64,000 nt of DNA. Source: Candidatus Obscuribacterales bacterium (GTDB lineage: Bacteria > Cyanobacteriota > Vampirovibrionia > Obscuribacterales > Obscuribacteraceae). Numbering within the stretch: position 1 is the first letter of the stretch; the number at the start of each line of letters is the position of its first letter. The notes beneath the pieces are model-generated. The model ran no database searches. It was not told the DNA's origin and saw only the letters and a program-made list of their open reading frames with translations. Location: positions 434,001-498,000 of the forward strand of contig JACKCM010000003.1 of the NCBI GenBank assembly GCA_020634035.1. The letters are read 5' to 3'. Shown here piece after piece: positions 25,169 to 33,495 of this stretch. The position numbers and the translations under genes were made by a program.

Positions 25169-26107
25169 GTGGATAAGGTCACAGTTGTAGGAGCCGGTCA
25201 CGTAGGCGCAACGGCCGCTCAGTATATTGCAGAAAAAAATCTTGCCGACGTAGTTCTCATCGACATCGTCGACGGTCTTCCCCAGGGTAAAGCCCTCGAC
25301 CTGATGGAAGCAGCCCCGGTCAACATGCACGATCGCAAGCTCGTGGGCACCAACGATTATGCCGACACCAAAGGGTCCGACATCATCGTAATCACCGCCG
25401 GTATCGCAAGAAAGCCCGGCATGTCCAGAGACGATCTGCTCAAAACCAACGCCAACATCGTCCGCACCGTAGCCCAGGAGACCTTCAAACATTCTCCTGA
25501 CGCAATCTATATCGTGGTCACCAACCCCCTCGACGTGATGACCCACCTGGTTCAAAAGACCACCAAGCTTGATTCTAAAAAGGTTATCGGCATGGCCGGC
25601 GTCCTCGACAGTGCCAGATTCCAGACCTTCATCGGCATGGAAACCGGTTTCTCCGTTGAAGACATCAGAGCGATGGTTCTTGGCGGTCACGGCGACCTGA
25701 TGGTTCCTCTGACCAGACTGGCTACCGTCAACGGTATTCCGATAAGCGAACTGCTTCCCCAGGCTAAAATCGACGAAATGGTCGACAGAACCAGAAACGG
25801 CGGAGCAGAAATCGTCAAGCTTCTCAAGAGCGGCAGCGCCTACTATGCCCCCGGAGCTTCCGTGGCCCACATGGTAGAAGCGATTCTCAGAGACAAGAAT
25901 CGTCTGCTTCCCTGCGCTGTTCTGCCCCAGGGCGAATATGGTCTTAAAGACGTCTACATCGGACTGCCTGCCGTACTCGGTCGGGAAGGTCTGAAGAAGA
26001 TCGTCGAGATCAAACTCACCGAAGAAGAGAAAGAAGCGCTGCATGGCTCGGCCAAGTCGATCAAAGAGAACATCGACCTCATGAACGAGCTCCTCGTAGC
26101 CGTCTAA
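25169..26107 (+). CDS. mdh: Malate dehydrogenase (LDH-like type)
   Basis: 312 residues. NAD-dependent oxidation of malate to oxaloacetate in the TCA cycle. Seen: the NAD-binding VVGAGHVGATAA at 5-16, acidic strand-2 end LIDIVDG (NAD over NADP), the substrate-loop ARKPGMSRDDLL with Arg typical of malate rather than lactate enzymes, VTNPLDVM, and the catalytic GGHGDLMVPL with His near 174. Start GTG 25169 with AGGAGG about 9 bases upstream. Single gene, with a strong terminator downstream. Confidence 0.97.
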   Translation: MDKVTVVGAGHVGATAAQYIAEKNLADVVLIDIVDGLPQGKALDLMEAAPVNMHDRKLVGTNDYADTKGSDIIVITAGIARKPGMSRDDLLKTNANIVRTVAQETFKHSPDAIYIVVTNPLDVMTHLVQKTTKLDSKKVIGMAGVLDSARFQTFIGMETGFSVEDIRAMVLGGHGDLMVPLTRLATVNGIPISELLPQAKIDEMVDRTRNGGAEIVKLLKSGSAYYAPGASVAHMVEAILRDKNRLLPCAVLPQGEYGLKDVYIGLPAVLGREGLKKIVEIKLTEEEKEALHGSAKSIKENIDLMNELLVAV

Positions 26108-26134
26108 TTCAGGCTTCTAGCGATTGAAATAAAG

Positions 26135-26180
26135 AACGGTCCACTCAGGCTTTGAGCCTTAAGTGGATCGTTTTCTTTAT
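26135..26180 (+). terminator. Rho-independent terminator after mdh
   Basis: A long imperfect stem: AACGGTCCACT...AGGCT pairs with AGCCT...AGTGGATCGTT around a TTG loop, followed by TTTTCTTTATGCTTTT. It begins 28 bp after the mdh stop. Confidence 0.8.
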
Positions 26181-26295
26181 GCTTTTCTCAACCGAATCTG
26201 ACCTGGGGTTATAATAGAGCCTGATCTTTTAAAGTAAGATCGCATTTGATTGATTGGGGTCTTTCCCGACGTCAAATATTCAGTTGGAGATTGCT

Positions 26296-27282
26296 ATGCG
26301 CGAAAAAGAGAGTTTGACGAAGAAAAGCCTTGGTATCTTGGCTTCTCTGGCAGTGGTTCTGGCAGCCAATTCGAAACCGGCTCTCGCCCTCGAGACTTCC
26401 ACCGTCCTTACCCCCAAGGTGAGCGATACGGACTTTGCCCTCGATTCGACAAAATACGGCAATTCGAGCGATATAAAAGAGATAGAGTCGATTGTCAAAG
26501 ACATCGAACAAAAGTGGAACGACCACAAGCTCGACGAGGTCATGAACTATTATGCCGATGACTATGTCAACAATGACGGTCTCACCAAAAAAGCCGTCAA
26601 AGAGCTGACCAGCGATTTCTGGAAGACCTATCCCGACGCAAAATCCTCTTCTAAGGTCAAGACCATCCGGGTAGAAGGCAAATTCGCAACGGTAGAATCC
26701 CGGGATAAAGCGGTGGGCAGCACTGCCAAAGAGATGCCCAGCATCGGTTCGAAAGGGGTGCTTACCTCCATCTCGGAAGGCCAGCTCTATCTGAGAAAAA
26801 TCCGCGGCGACTGGAAAATCGTCGGGGACCGAGTCGATTTCGAAAAGGTAAAAGTCGCCTTCGGCATCGCCCAGGACCTGAACACCAAGTTTATCGCACC
26901 AGAGCTGGTCAAATCGGGTCAGGAATACACCGCCAAGCTCAGCGTCTCTCTACCCAATGATTTTGTCGCTGTGGGCTCTATCGCCAGCGAGCCACTCAAA
27001 TATCCCCAGCCGAAACACCAGGATATCTGGCGACCGGTGGAGAACAAAGTACTGGAGCGGATTATTCACGCCAATAAATCCAATCACAACGAGCTGCTGA
27101 TGGCCACTATAGGAATAACCGATAAATCGAGAACGACCCTGAAGGGTCTCACCTATCTCACCCGGCGCATGAATGTGGTGCCCCAGCAACTGGAAGTGGA
27201 AGACACACCCCACCCCAGTGCTGATGAGGACGCCGCCGTGGAAGACATCGATGATACCGGCGCCGAGTCAGAAGAAGAGTAA
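26296..27282 (+). CDS. Exported protein with SnoaL/DUF4440-like domain
   Basis: 328 residues from ATG 26296 (GGAG ribosome binding site 6 bases upstream); the frame extends to 26254, but that adds nothing signal-like. A signal peptide (KSLGILASLAVVLAANSKPALA) ends near residue 33. Residues ~60-195 fit the SnoaL/NTF2-like fold: QKWNDHKLDEVMNYYADDYVN, then a strand-rich part ending RKIRGDWKIVGDRV. The C-terminal part is a separate beta-rich region and then an acidic tail (DEDAAVEDIDD). Such domains are often nonenzymatic; no catalytic set is evident. lspA starts within its last codons. Confidence 0.82.
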   Translation: MREKESLTKKSLGILASLAVVLAANSKPALALETSTVLTPKVSDTDFALDSTKYGNSSDIKEIESIVKDIEQKWNDHKLDEVMNYYADDYVNNDGLTKKAVKELTSDFWKTYPDAKSSSKVKTIRVEGKFATVESRDKAVGSTAKEMPSIGSKGVLTSISEGQLYLRKIRGDWKIVGDRVDFEKVKVAFGIAQDLNTKFIAPELVKSGQEYTAKLSVSLPNDFVAVGSIASEPLKYPQPKHQDIWRPVENKVLERIIHANKSNHNELLMATIGITDKSRTTLKGLTYLTRRMNVVPQQLEVEDTPHPSADEDAAVEDIDDTGAESEEE

Positions 27283-27778
27283 TAAAACAGACTGGCTGAC
27301 CACGCCCTTTGCTGCCGTTTTATGCCTGGCCGCCGACTTTCTGAGCAAGCGCTGGGCCGAGACGAATCTCTCGGGCTCGGCAGTGCAGCCTTTTATTCCA
27401 AAATTGCTCAATTTCAATCTGACCAGCAATACCGGAGCTGCTTTCTCGATAGGTAAAGATTCCAGTATGGTCATGACCGCACTGGCCTCGGTGGTGACCG
27501 TTGTTCTTCTTCTCTGGTATATCTCTAGAGAAAAAGAAGAGATCAAACCAGATACCCTCGAACGCACAGGAATAGGCTTCATCTTCGGCGGTGCCCTGGG
27601 CAATCTTCTGGATCGTTTCATGAAAGGGAGCGTCACCGACTTTCTCGATTTCGCCTTCATGACCTTTCCGGTTTTCAACGTAGCCGACGCCATGATCGAC
27701 GTTGGCATAGGCTTGATTCTGATTAGTATGATCCGAGCCTGGCGAAAGGATAAACCGCCAGTGGAGCCTGAGCAATGA
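27251..27778 (+). CDS. lspA: Lipoprotein signal peptidase (SPase II)
   Basis: Aspartic protease in the inner membrane that cleaves lipid-modified prolipoproteins. Seen: four membrane segments, the conserved SNTGAAFS motif, GGALGNLLDR with catalytic Asp near 121, and FNVADAMIDVG with catalytic Asp near 146. I place the start at ATG 27251, which overlaps the upstream gene by 32 bp and gives 175 residues; the longer frame to 27173 is a shadow of the upstream gene. The stop overlaps the next ATG (ATGA at 27775), indicating translational coupling. It fits the several lipoprotein-like genes in this window. Confidence 0.95.
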   Translation: MIPAPSQKKSNKTDWLTTPFAAVLCLAADFLSKRWAETNLSGSAVQPFIPKLLNFNLTSNTGAAFSIGKDSSMVMTALASVVTVVLLLWYISREKEEIKPDTLERTGIGFIFGGALGNLLDRFMKGSVTDFLDFAFMTFPVFNVADAMIDVGIGLILISMIRAWRKDKPPVEPEQ

Positions 27779-28734
27779 GCGGCGACAGCACCAGCAATGA
27801 CACCATTAATTTGCTCTATGAAAGCGATGGCAACCAGAGGCTCGATCAGTATCTGGCCGAGAATCTGCCTGAATTCAGCCGGGTCCGTATAAAGAAATTA
27901 ATTGATAACGGCATGGTTCTTGTGAACGGACAGCAAGAGAAAGCATCTCTGAAGTTACGGGGAGGCGAGCGGATTTCTATAGAGATACCACCGGTGGAGC
28001 CGTCGCCTGTCACCCCCGAAGATCTCAATCTCGATGTCCTATACGAAGACGAAGATCTACTTGTGGTCAACAAACCGGCTGGGATGGTCACCCATCCGGG
28101 AGCCGGGGTTTTCTCAGGCACCCTGGTGAATGGTCTTTTACATCACTGCAAAGGCAGTCTTTCCGGAATTTCCGGAGAAGAACGACCGGGCATTGTGCAT
28201 CGATTGGACAAAGACACCTCGGGATTGCTGGTGGTGGCAAAAAACGATATTGCCCATCGCAGCCTGGCCGGTCAGATTCAAGAAAAATCGGCTCGCCGTC
28301 AGTATCTTGCCCTGGTAGACGGGGCCTTGAAAGAAGACCAGGGCGAAGTAGATTTGCCTATCGGACGCCATCGAATCAAACGAAAAGAGATGTGCATCGC
28401 CGATGACGGCAGACCGGCCCGCACCATATATAAGGTACGGGCCCGGTACCATAAAATAACCTATCTGGATCTCGAGTTAAAAACCGGCAGAACGCACCAG
28501 ATACGGGTGCACATGGCGCATCTAGGCACCCCTGTATTAGGTGACCTCGTTTACAATAAGAAAGGAACGGGAACCGAGAAAGCCCGCAAGCGATTCGGGC
28601 TCAAAGGGCATGCCCTGCATGCTACAAGTCTCTCATTTATCCATCCGGTCTCAGGCAAGCTGTTAGAATTTAACTGCGAGCCATCATCTGATTTCCGCTC
28701 GCTTCTGAACCGCCTTGAATCAGGCTGGAGGTAA
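27775..28734 (+). CDS. RluA-family 23S rRNA pseudouridine synthase
   Basis: 319 residues. An N-terminal S4 RNA-binding domain (RLDQYLAENLPEFSRVRIKK) is followed by the RluA catalytic domain, with VVNKPAGMVTHPG and the signature HRLDKDTSGLLVVAKN, where Asp ~145 is catalytic, and later GRTHQIRVHMAHLG. The layout is that of RluD (23S rRNA 1911/1915/1917), but RluC-like specificity cannot be excluded. It is translationally coupled to lspA through an ATGA overlap; lspA-rluD neighbours are common in bacteria. Confidence 0.94.
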   Translation: MSGDSTSNDTINLLYESDGNQRLDQYLAENLPEFSRVRIKKLIDNGMVLVNGQQEKASLKLRGGERISIEIPPVEPSPVTPEDLNLDVLYEDEDLLVVNKPAGMVTHPGAGVFSGTLVNGLLHHCKGSLSGISGEERPGIVHRLDKDTSGLLVVAKNDIAHRSLAGQIQEKSARRQYLALVDGALKEDQGEVDLPIGRHRIKRKEMCIADDGRPARTIYKVRARYHKITYLDLELKTGRTHQIRVHMAHLGTPVLGDLVYNKKGTGTEKARKRFGLKGHALHATSLSFIHPVSGKLLEFNCEPSSDFRSLLNRLESGWR

Positions 28735-28739
28735 TCGCT

Positions 28740-29087
28740 TTGCAACAATACGGACCGATAGCACTCTCCGCCATAGCCTTCTTGCTCTTTGGCGTAATCG
28801 CTCTGCAGAATTCCACTCCGGCGAATTTCACCCTTTTCGGCGCCACATCCAGCGCGCCCCTGGCTTGTTTTCTGTCGGGCACCTTTATTCTCGGGCTGAT
28901 TCCCGGTATCTCTTTTATGCTCTTTCGTCAGAAGAAGAAAGCTATTTCTAAAGAGAAAGAGCTTGAATGGGAAAAAGATAAGCAGAAACTTGCCAAAGAG
29001 ATAGAGTCTGACAAAGTCAAGCAACTGCAAGCCAAAATAGAGACCCTGGAAACAGCTCTGAAATCCGCCCTGGCTAAGAGAAAATAG
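28740..29087 (+). CDS. LapA-like (DUF1049) membrane protein
   Basis: 115 residues from TTG 28740, 5 bp after the pseudouridine synthase stop, with GGAGG in the preceding gene's last codons as ribosome binding site. Two membrane helices (IALSAIAFLLFGVIALQN and FILGLIPGISFMLF) with the NSTPANFTLFG loop between them are typical of the LapA/DUF1049 family of E. coli YciS type. A charged coiled-coil tail follows in the cytoplasm. LapA with LapB tunes LPS synthesis in E. coli; whether this one does so is unknown. Confidence 0.8.
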   Translation: MQQYGPIALSAIAFLLFGVIALQNSTPANFTLFGATSSAPLACFLSGTFILGLIPGISFMLFRQKKKAISKEKELEWEKDKQKLAKEIESDKVKQLQAKIETLETALKSALAKRK

Positions 29088-29093
29088 CAGGTC

Positions 29094-29621
29094 TTATTCT
29101 GTCGGACCGCCGCCTGAAGCTTTGAAATCCGAAGCTTTCAGCCCGTCGACAAATTTTTTGAACTCTTCGGCTTCCTCTTCATCCTTATCGGAATCCGCCG
29201 GTATGGTGCCATCTAGAACCACCTGGGCCGAGACGAAGATAGGCGCATCTGCCCGCAGAGCCAGGGCAATGGCGTCGGAGGGTCTGGCATCGATGGCTTT
29301 GTCCGCTTCTACCCTTTTGTCTTCCACCCGCAGCCGGATAGTCGCAAAATAGGTATTGGCGGACAGTTCGTTGATCTCTACCCGGTCTACAACATAGCCC
29401 AACCCGGTGATCACATTCAGAAGCAGATCATGGGTCATGGGGCGTTCTGGTTTCGAGCTGTTATCGAGAGCCCGACCAATCGCAGTCGCCTCATAGGCTC
29501 CGATCCAGATAGGCAGAGTGCGCCGTTTTGATCGATCGTTCAACATGACTATTGGATGCCCGTTTCTTGCATCCAGCGCGATTGCTGCCACGTACATCTC
29601 GATCATTTTAAGAGCTACCAC
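29094..29621 (-). CDS. Bifunctional nuclease domain (BFN, DUF151) protein
   Basis: 175 residues. Seen: the BFN core with PIWIGAYEATAIGRAL, the PMTHDLLLNVI segment and the highly typical DARPSDAIALALRADAPIFVS. Members have been reported to have DNase/RNase activity; many are uncharacterised. The C-terminal ~35 residues are acidic (DSDKDEEEAEEFKKF). Start GTG 29621, or ATG 29606 (MIEMYVAAI), which is closer to family starts. Convergent with the LapA-like gene, 7 bp apart. Confidence 0.9.
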   Translation of the reverse strand: MVALKMIEMYVAAIALDARNGHPIVMLNDRSKRRTLPIWIGAYEATAIGRALDNSSKPERPMTHDLLLNVITGLGYVVDRVEINELSANTYFATIRLRVEDKRVEADKAIDARPSDAIALALRADAPIFVSAQVVLDGTIPADSDKDEEEAEEFKKFVDGLKASDFKASGGGPTE

Positions 29622-29951
29622 CCGATGCCTTGAACATGCTCCGAACCCTACTTCTTGATTACTTGCGCGTTACAAATTTAAATCATTTCCTACCCTTCTC
29701 TTATTCCCCGAACCCCTGCAATTTATATGCATTGAAGATAAATTTTTAGGATCCGAAAGTCTTAAACCCTCTCGACATGCGGCATTCAGAAGAGCCCCCC
29801 GGGGAGGGCATCTCATCTAAGCCACCAAAATAGCCAGTTTCAGCCATTTTGCAAGCGGATAATATAAATCTACAATCCACCAGCCGGGCTTTGACCTGAA
29901 GCACCATAGTTGGCATAATATATCGATCTAAGCTCCCTGAATTGAGCGTCA
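29622..29951. other. 330-bp intergenic region before tRNA-Leu
   Basis: Between the divergent start of the BFN gene and tRNA-Leu(GAG). A/T-rich near 29660-29750. I see no convincing gene or strong promoter; it presumably carries promoters for both neighbours. Confidence 0.4.
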
Positions 29952-30032
29952 GTCCGGATGGCGGAATTGGTAGACGCGCACGCTTGAGGGGCGTGTGGCT
30001 TTGCTGTGTGGGTTCAAGTCCCACTCCGGACA
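29952..30032 (+). tRNA. tRNA-Leu (anticodon GAG)
   Basis: 81 nt. Acceptor GTCCGGA pairs with TCCGGAC, discriminator A. D-arm GCGGAATTGGTAGACGC carries the usual Leu pattern; anticodon stem CACGC/GCGTG encloses TTGAGGG, giving GAG (codons CUC/CUU). A short class II variable arm and T-arm GTGGGTTCAAGTCCCAC are present. CCA is not encoded; a short T-run follows. Confidence 0.95.
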
Positions 30033-30069
30033 TTTTTCATTTCTAGACCAAGAACACTTGTCCTTCACG

Positions 30070-30348
30070 ATGTTGATCCAGAGGGCTCAATGGCCCCACA
30101 CTATCGACGACATTCGCAAAGCCCTGGATGGAGTCTGGGGCGTAGTCGGAGCGACAGGTACAGACGGCAATCTATACCGCCTGGAGCGAAGCTTGAAAGA
30201 GCCCACGGTCTACACATTTATCGGCTATGAAGGAGAGGACGAGAGCAAAGTCGTCTCCCGACAAACTTTCAACGGCGAAGAGAAGGAATCTGCGATAGAC
30301 TCGTTTGCAAAGGCTATCGGTTTCGAGAACGGTTCTTTTTCGGGTTGA
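30070..30348 (+). CDS. Small conserved-looking protein of unknown function
   Basis: 92 residues from ATG 30070 (MLIQRAQWPHTIDDIRKAL). The longer frame to 29995 overlaps the tRNA and is rejected. The sequence alternates strand and helix (VWGVVGATGTDGNLYRL; PTVYTFIGYEGED; ESAIDSFAKAIGF) and has no signal peptide or membrane helix. It starts 38 bp after tRNA-Leu and ends 4 bp before the HerA-like gene, so it is probably co-transcribed with it. No family recognised. Confidence 0.7.
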   Translation: MLIQRAQWPHTIDDIRKALDGVWGVVGATGTDGNLYRLERSLKEPTVYTFIGYEGEDESKVVSRQTFNGEEKESAIDSFAKAIGFENGSFSG

Positions 30349-30352
30349 GAAT

Positions 30353-32011
30353 TTGCCTAAAGCCACATATCTGGGAATTATCACACAGGGCTCCCTGTCT
30401 ACAGGCCTCGAGATGCGTCTGGATCCTTCGGTTTCGGTAGAAGAGCTGCGGGTAGGTCGTTTCGTCGTGGTAGAAGGCAAAACGGCGCGCTTTTTCAGCA
30501 TGCTAACCGATGTCTCTCTGTCGGCCAGCAATCCCTCTATTCTGCTCAATCCCCCCGCTAACGACGAGTTTTTGCTCTCGGTTCTAGCCGGCGGATCTAC
30601 CTTCGGCACAGTCAAGATTCAGCCGATGTTGATGCTGGAGCGGGGCGAAGACAGCACTCTATCGGAATTGAGACCGGTAAAGACGATTCCATCACATTTT
30701 TCACCGGTGTTCGAAGCCACAAGTCAAGACTTTGCCCTGGTCTTCGGCGAGGAAGACGCAAAAGATCCTAAGAACAACTTTTTCAATGTCGGCAAGCCTC
30801 TCAATATGGAGACCCCGGTCTGTGTCAATCTGGATCGTTTCGTAGAGCGCTCCAACGGCATCTTCGGCAAGTCAGGAACAGGCAAATCTTTTCTGACCCG
30901 TATATTTTTGAGTGGATTGATTCACAAAGACATAGCCTCGGTGCTGGTCTTCGACATGCACAACGAGTACGGCTGGCAGGCCATGTCCGAGAGCAAGACC
31001 GCACCGAGGGTAAAAGGCTTGAAACAGCTTTTCGGTCACAAAGTGGTGGTCTTCAGCCTTGATTCCGAATCTTCTAAAGCCCGCGGTATTCCCGATGCCC
31101 ACGAGCTTTACATAGGCTACAACCAGATCGAGATAGAGGATCTGGATCTGCTCAAACATGAGCTGGCACTTTCGGAAGCAACACTGGAAAACGCCTATAT
31201 CGCCAGGGAGAAACTCGGTGTCGACTGGATTTCAACCCTCATCGACATGTCCGGCGAAGAGATAGAAGAGTTCACCCAGATGTACAAAGGTCACCCCACC
31301 GCTCTAAAGGCGCTACAAAGGCGTCTCAATACCGTGGTGCAGAAGACCCCTTACCTTAGACCCCGGGTAAACCACAACTATATCGACGAGATTCTGCGCC
31401 ATATTCAAGACGGCAAGCACATCGTGCTCGAATTCGGCAGACAGAACAATTTGCTCTCTTACATGCTTGCCACCAATATCATAACCAGGCGCATACATGC
31501 CGATTATGTAAAACGCTCAGAGCTTCATACCGCAGACCCGGAAGGAGTAGCGGCGCCCAGGAAACTGATGATCGTAATAGAAGAAGCGCACAAATTTCTC
31601 TCTCCTCAAGTGGCTCGCCAAACCATATTCGGTATCATCGCCCGGGAGATGAGGAAGTATTTCGTCACGTTATTAATCGTCGATCAAAGACCGTCGGGCA
31701 TCGATCCCGAAGTGCTCAGCCAGATAGGTACACGGGTGACGGCATTGCTCAATGACGACAAAGATATCGATGCGGTCTTTACCGGGGTCTCAGGCTCCCA
31801 GACCCTCAGAACCGTTCTTGCTCAAATGGACCCGAAACAGCAAGCCCTGGTGCTGGGCTATGCGGTGCCGATGCCGGTAGTAGTCCGTACCCGCTCATTC
31901 GATTCTGAGTTTTATCAGGCTGTGGGAGGCAGAGCCGACGCCTCCGCCGAAGATCCAGGCTACGTAAAAGAAAAAGCCCGAGAGGCCAGAGAAGAGCTTT
32001 TCGGCCCCTAG
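30353..32011 (+). CDS. HerA-like hexameric ATPase
   Basis: 552 residues from TTG 30353, 4 bp after the upstream stop; the frame is open to 30305 but overlaps the neighbour. The N-terminal ~130 residues look like a HAS barrel (YLGIITQGSLSTGLEMRL). The P-loop ATPase has Walker A GKSGTGKSF near 172, VLVFDMHNEYGW after it, Walker B LMIVIEEAHKFL near 406 and the arginine-rich RQTIFGIIAREMRKYFVTLLI segment typical of HerA. HerA partners with the NurA nuclease in archaeal DNA end resection; no nurA is visible here, so the role is open (DNA translocation likely). Confidence 0.88.
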   Translation: MPKATYLGIITQGSLSTGLEMRLDPSVSVEELRVGRFVVVEGKTARFFSMLTDVSLSASNPSILLNPPANDEFLLSVLAGGSTFGTVKIQPMLMLERGEDSTLSELRPVKTIPSHFSPVFEATSQDFALVFGEEDAKDPKNNFFNVGKPLNMETPVCVNLDRFVERSNGIFGKSGTGKSFLTRIFLSGLIHKDIASVLVFDMHNEYGWQAMSESKTAPRVKGLKQLFGHKVVVFSLDSESSKARGIPDAHELYIGYNQIEIEDLDLLKHELALSEATLENAYIAREKLGVDWISTLIDMSGEEIEEFTQMYKGHPTALKALQRRLNTVVQKTPYLRPRVNHNYIDEILRHIQDGKHIVLEFGRQNNLLSYMLATNIITRRIHADYVKRSELHTADPEGVAAPRKLMIVIEEAHKFLSPQVARQTIFGIIAREMRKYFVTLLIVDQRPSGIDPEVLSQIGTRVTALLNDDKDIDAVFTGVSGSQTLRTVLAQMDPKQQALVLGYAVPMPVVVRTRSFDSEFYQAVGGRADASAEDPGYVKEKAREAREELFGP

Positions 32012-32099
32012 GGCAAATTACGTATTGAAAGACAAAATCCGATTGGCTACCCTACAATTAGAGTAAGGTCGACAATTACTAATTATCACTTTCAGCCCA

Positions 32100-32678
32100 A
32101 TGCAGAACCAGAAGTCCAATCAAACTGAAGAGAGCGAAGTACAGGACAACTTTGTCGAGGCAAAAGAGCCCAGCGAGCTCATATTTTGCCTGCTTCTCGC
32201 CTCGGCTTACTTAGGCCTGGCCAAGTTCTGCTGGGGCCCTCTCTATATGATGCAGAACTGGAAGCTGCTCCTCAATGTCGAGGGATTTTTCATCACCGTC
32301 GCCCTGGTAGCGGTTCTGATCGGGCTCAGACCCTATACCGCTCCATCATCTTTGCAAATTAGCAGCAAAGGCTTCAAATACAGAGGTCCTTACTGGATCC
32401 AGCGAAAAACGGTGAACTGGGACCAGGTTGCAAAAGCCTATTTGTCGCCGGAGCTCATTCTTATTCTTTATCAACCAAAGCCGGAACACAAGAAAGTCTG
32501 GCCCCTGGGTATTCTCTCCATCTATCTCGCCGACAGAGAACAGGTGGTGAAATCATTTCTGAAGTATTGCCCAAACAAGCCTGTGCTGATGAAAAGCCCG
32601 ACCCTCATAACCTGGATCACCTTCGGTCTCATACTTTTCTTCGTTGTGGTCTGGATCTTCTATCTATTGACACCCTGA
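32100..32678 (+). CDS. Membrane protein of unknown function
   Basis: 192 residues. Hydrophobic segments near 28-50 (LIFCLLLASAYLGLAKF) and 58-78 (GFFITVALVAVLIGL), and a C-terminal one ending LLTP. Between them is a soluble domain with a PH-like pattern (ISSKGFKYRGPYWIQRKTVNWDQV), as in bacterial PH/YcxB-like membrane proteins, though I do not assign it. The C-terminal helix (TWITFGLIL...) is repeated in a 30-residue frame just downstream. Confidence 0.75.
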   Translation: MQNQKSNQTEESEVQDNFVEAKEPSELIFCLLLASAYLGLAKFCWGPLYMMQNWKLLLNVEGFFITVALVAVLIGLRPYTAPSSLQISSKGFKYRGPYWIQRKTVNWDQVAKAYLSPELILILYQPKPEHKKVWPLGILSIYLADREQVVKSFLKYCPNKPVLMKSPTLITWITFGLILFFVVVWIFYLLTP

Positions 32679-32694
32679 TCGAGCCTGTTCGCCA

Positions 32695-32787
32695 GTGAAA
32701 AACCACAGCCTGACTAGAACATGGATCACCTTCGGCTTGATATTGTTGGTCGCTTCATTTCTGGTGTTCTTTTTACTAGAACCCTAA
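32695..32787 (+). CDS. Possible 30-residue membrane peptide, copy of the preceding C-terminal helix
   Basis: GTG 32695 to TAA 32787 encodes a peptide containing TWITFGLILLVASFLVFFLL and ending EP. It mirrors the last ~25 residues of the gene at 32100-32678 (TWITFGLILFFVVVWIFYLL, ending TP), and the DNA shares TGGATCACCTTCGG. No clear ribosome binding site. It overlaps the convergent cytochrome stop by 4 bp. It may be a remnant of a tail duplication or a real small membrane peptide. Confidence 0.35.
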   Translation: MKNHSLTRTWITFGLILLVASFLVFFLLEP

Positions 32788-33167
32788 TTGCGCTCGACTT
32801 CCATATGGCGCAGATAGTCGACTAGATTATCCAGCTCTTTGTCATTGAGGACCTCCACCGGCTGTGGAGGCATCGCTCCGGCACCCTGACGAATGAAAGC
32901 TTTGAGCTTGTCGTCGGTAGGAAAGTGATCTTTGAGCTGATCCAGACTGGGACCCATACCAGAAGCACCGCCCGGATGACAGGTATTGCAAGAGCGCACA
33001 AAAATCTGCTTGCCTGATAGGTTGCTGGTCATCTCTTCGCTCTTTCTCAGCTTCTCCAGCTTGACCTGCTCGATTCGCTTCATCTCTTCGGACATGACAC
33101 AACCACCGGTGGTTGCAGATACCAGAGCCAGAGCAGCCAGACAAAAGGCTATTCGCAACATAAGCAA
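32784..33167 (-). CDS. Small c-type cytochrome, exported
   Basis: One haem-binding CNTCH motif with a downstream GAGAMPPQP Met as likely sixth ligand and the closing helix LDNLVDYLRHM: a class I cytochrome c. The N-terminus is a signal peptide (LRIAFCLAALALVSA) ending near a Cys (TTGGC), possibly a weak lipobox. I place the start at TTG 33167, 11 bases after AAGGAGG; ATG 33161 is an alternative, and the longer TTG at 33194 lies upstream of the ribosome binding site. It is probably an electron carrier at the membrane or in the periplasm; the partner is not in the window. Confidence 0.88.
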   Translation of the reverse strand: MLMLRIAFCLAALALVSATTGGCVMSEEMKRIEQVKLEKLRKSEEMTSNLSGKQIFVRSCNTCHPGGASGMGPSLDQLKDHFPTDDKLKAFIRQGAGAMPPQPVEVLNDKELDNLVDYLRHMEVERN

Positions 33168-33495
33168 TGTATATAGCGCCTCCTTGACAGCCAAGATTTA
33201 CCACAGTTTAACATGTCCGAGAATAGACCGGATCGGAGTCCCATAATATCCGTAGAGTAAGAAATTCGGGAATTTGTTAGAGCAAAAATCCAACCTCTGC
33301 ATATTATCTACTTAACATCATATTTACTTGAAAAGAGTAAGGTAAGAAAGGTGGCGCAATGTTTCTCTTGCGCTGTAAAGCGGACCCTATTCCGAGGTTT
33401 TTACCAACCACCAAGGCAAGAATCTCGGCAGACTGGTCCGAAAGGACCAGGCGAAATACCTGACCCTCTTTAGTATTAACCCGGGCGGAAACGAA
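33168..33495. other. 328-bp region upstream of murA
   Basis: Divergent region between the cytochrome gene and murA. It contains a short perfect hairpin at 33433-33450, 46 bp before the murA start. The rest is moderately A/T-rich, and I see no gene. Confidence 0.45.
33433..33450 (+). promoter_or_regulatory. GAAA-tetraloop hairpin in the murA leader
   Basis: CTGGTCC GAAA GGACCAG: a perfect 7-bp stem with a GNRA tetraloop, oriented for the murA transcript. No T-run follows, so it is not a terminator. It may be an mRNA-stability or regulatory element; its role is not known. Confidence 0.4.

Noticed and set aside
25112..26044. 310-codon minus-strand frame over mdh
   Set aside because: The plus strand carries all malate dehydrogenase motifs; the antisense frame is a shadow with no family features.
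29746..30033. 95-codon minus-strand frame overlapping tRNA-Leu
   Set aside because: Its N-terminus is a translation of the tRNA; a common false ORF.
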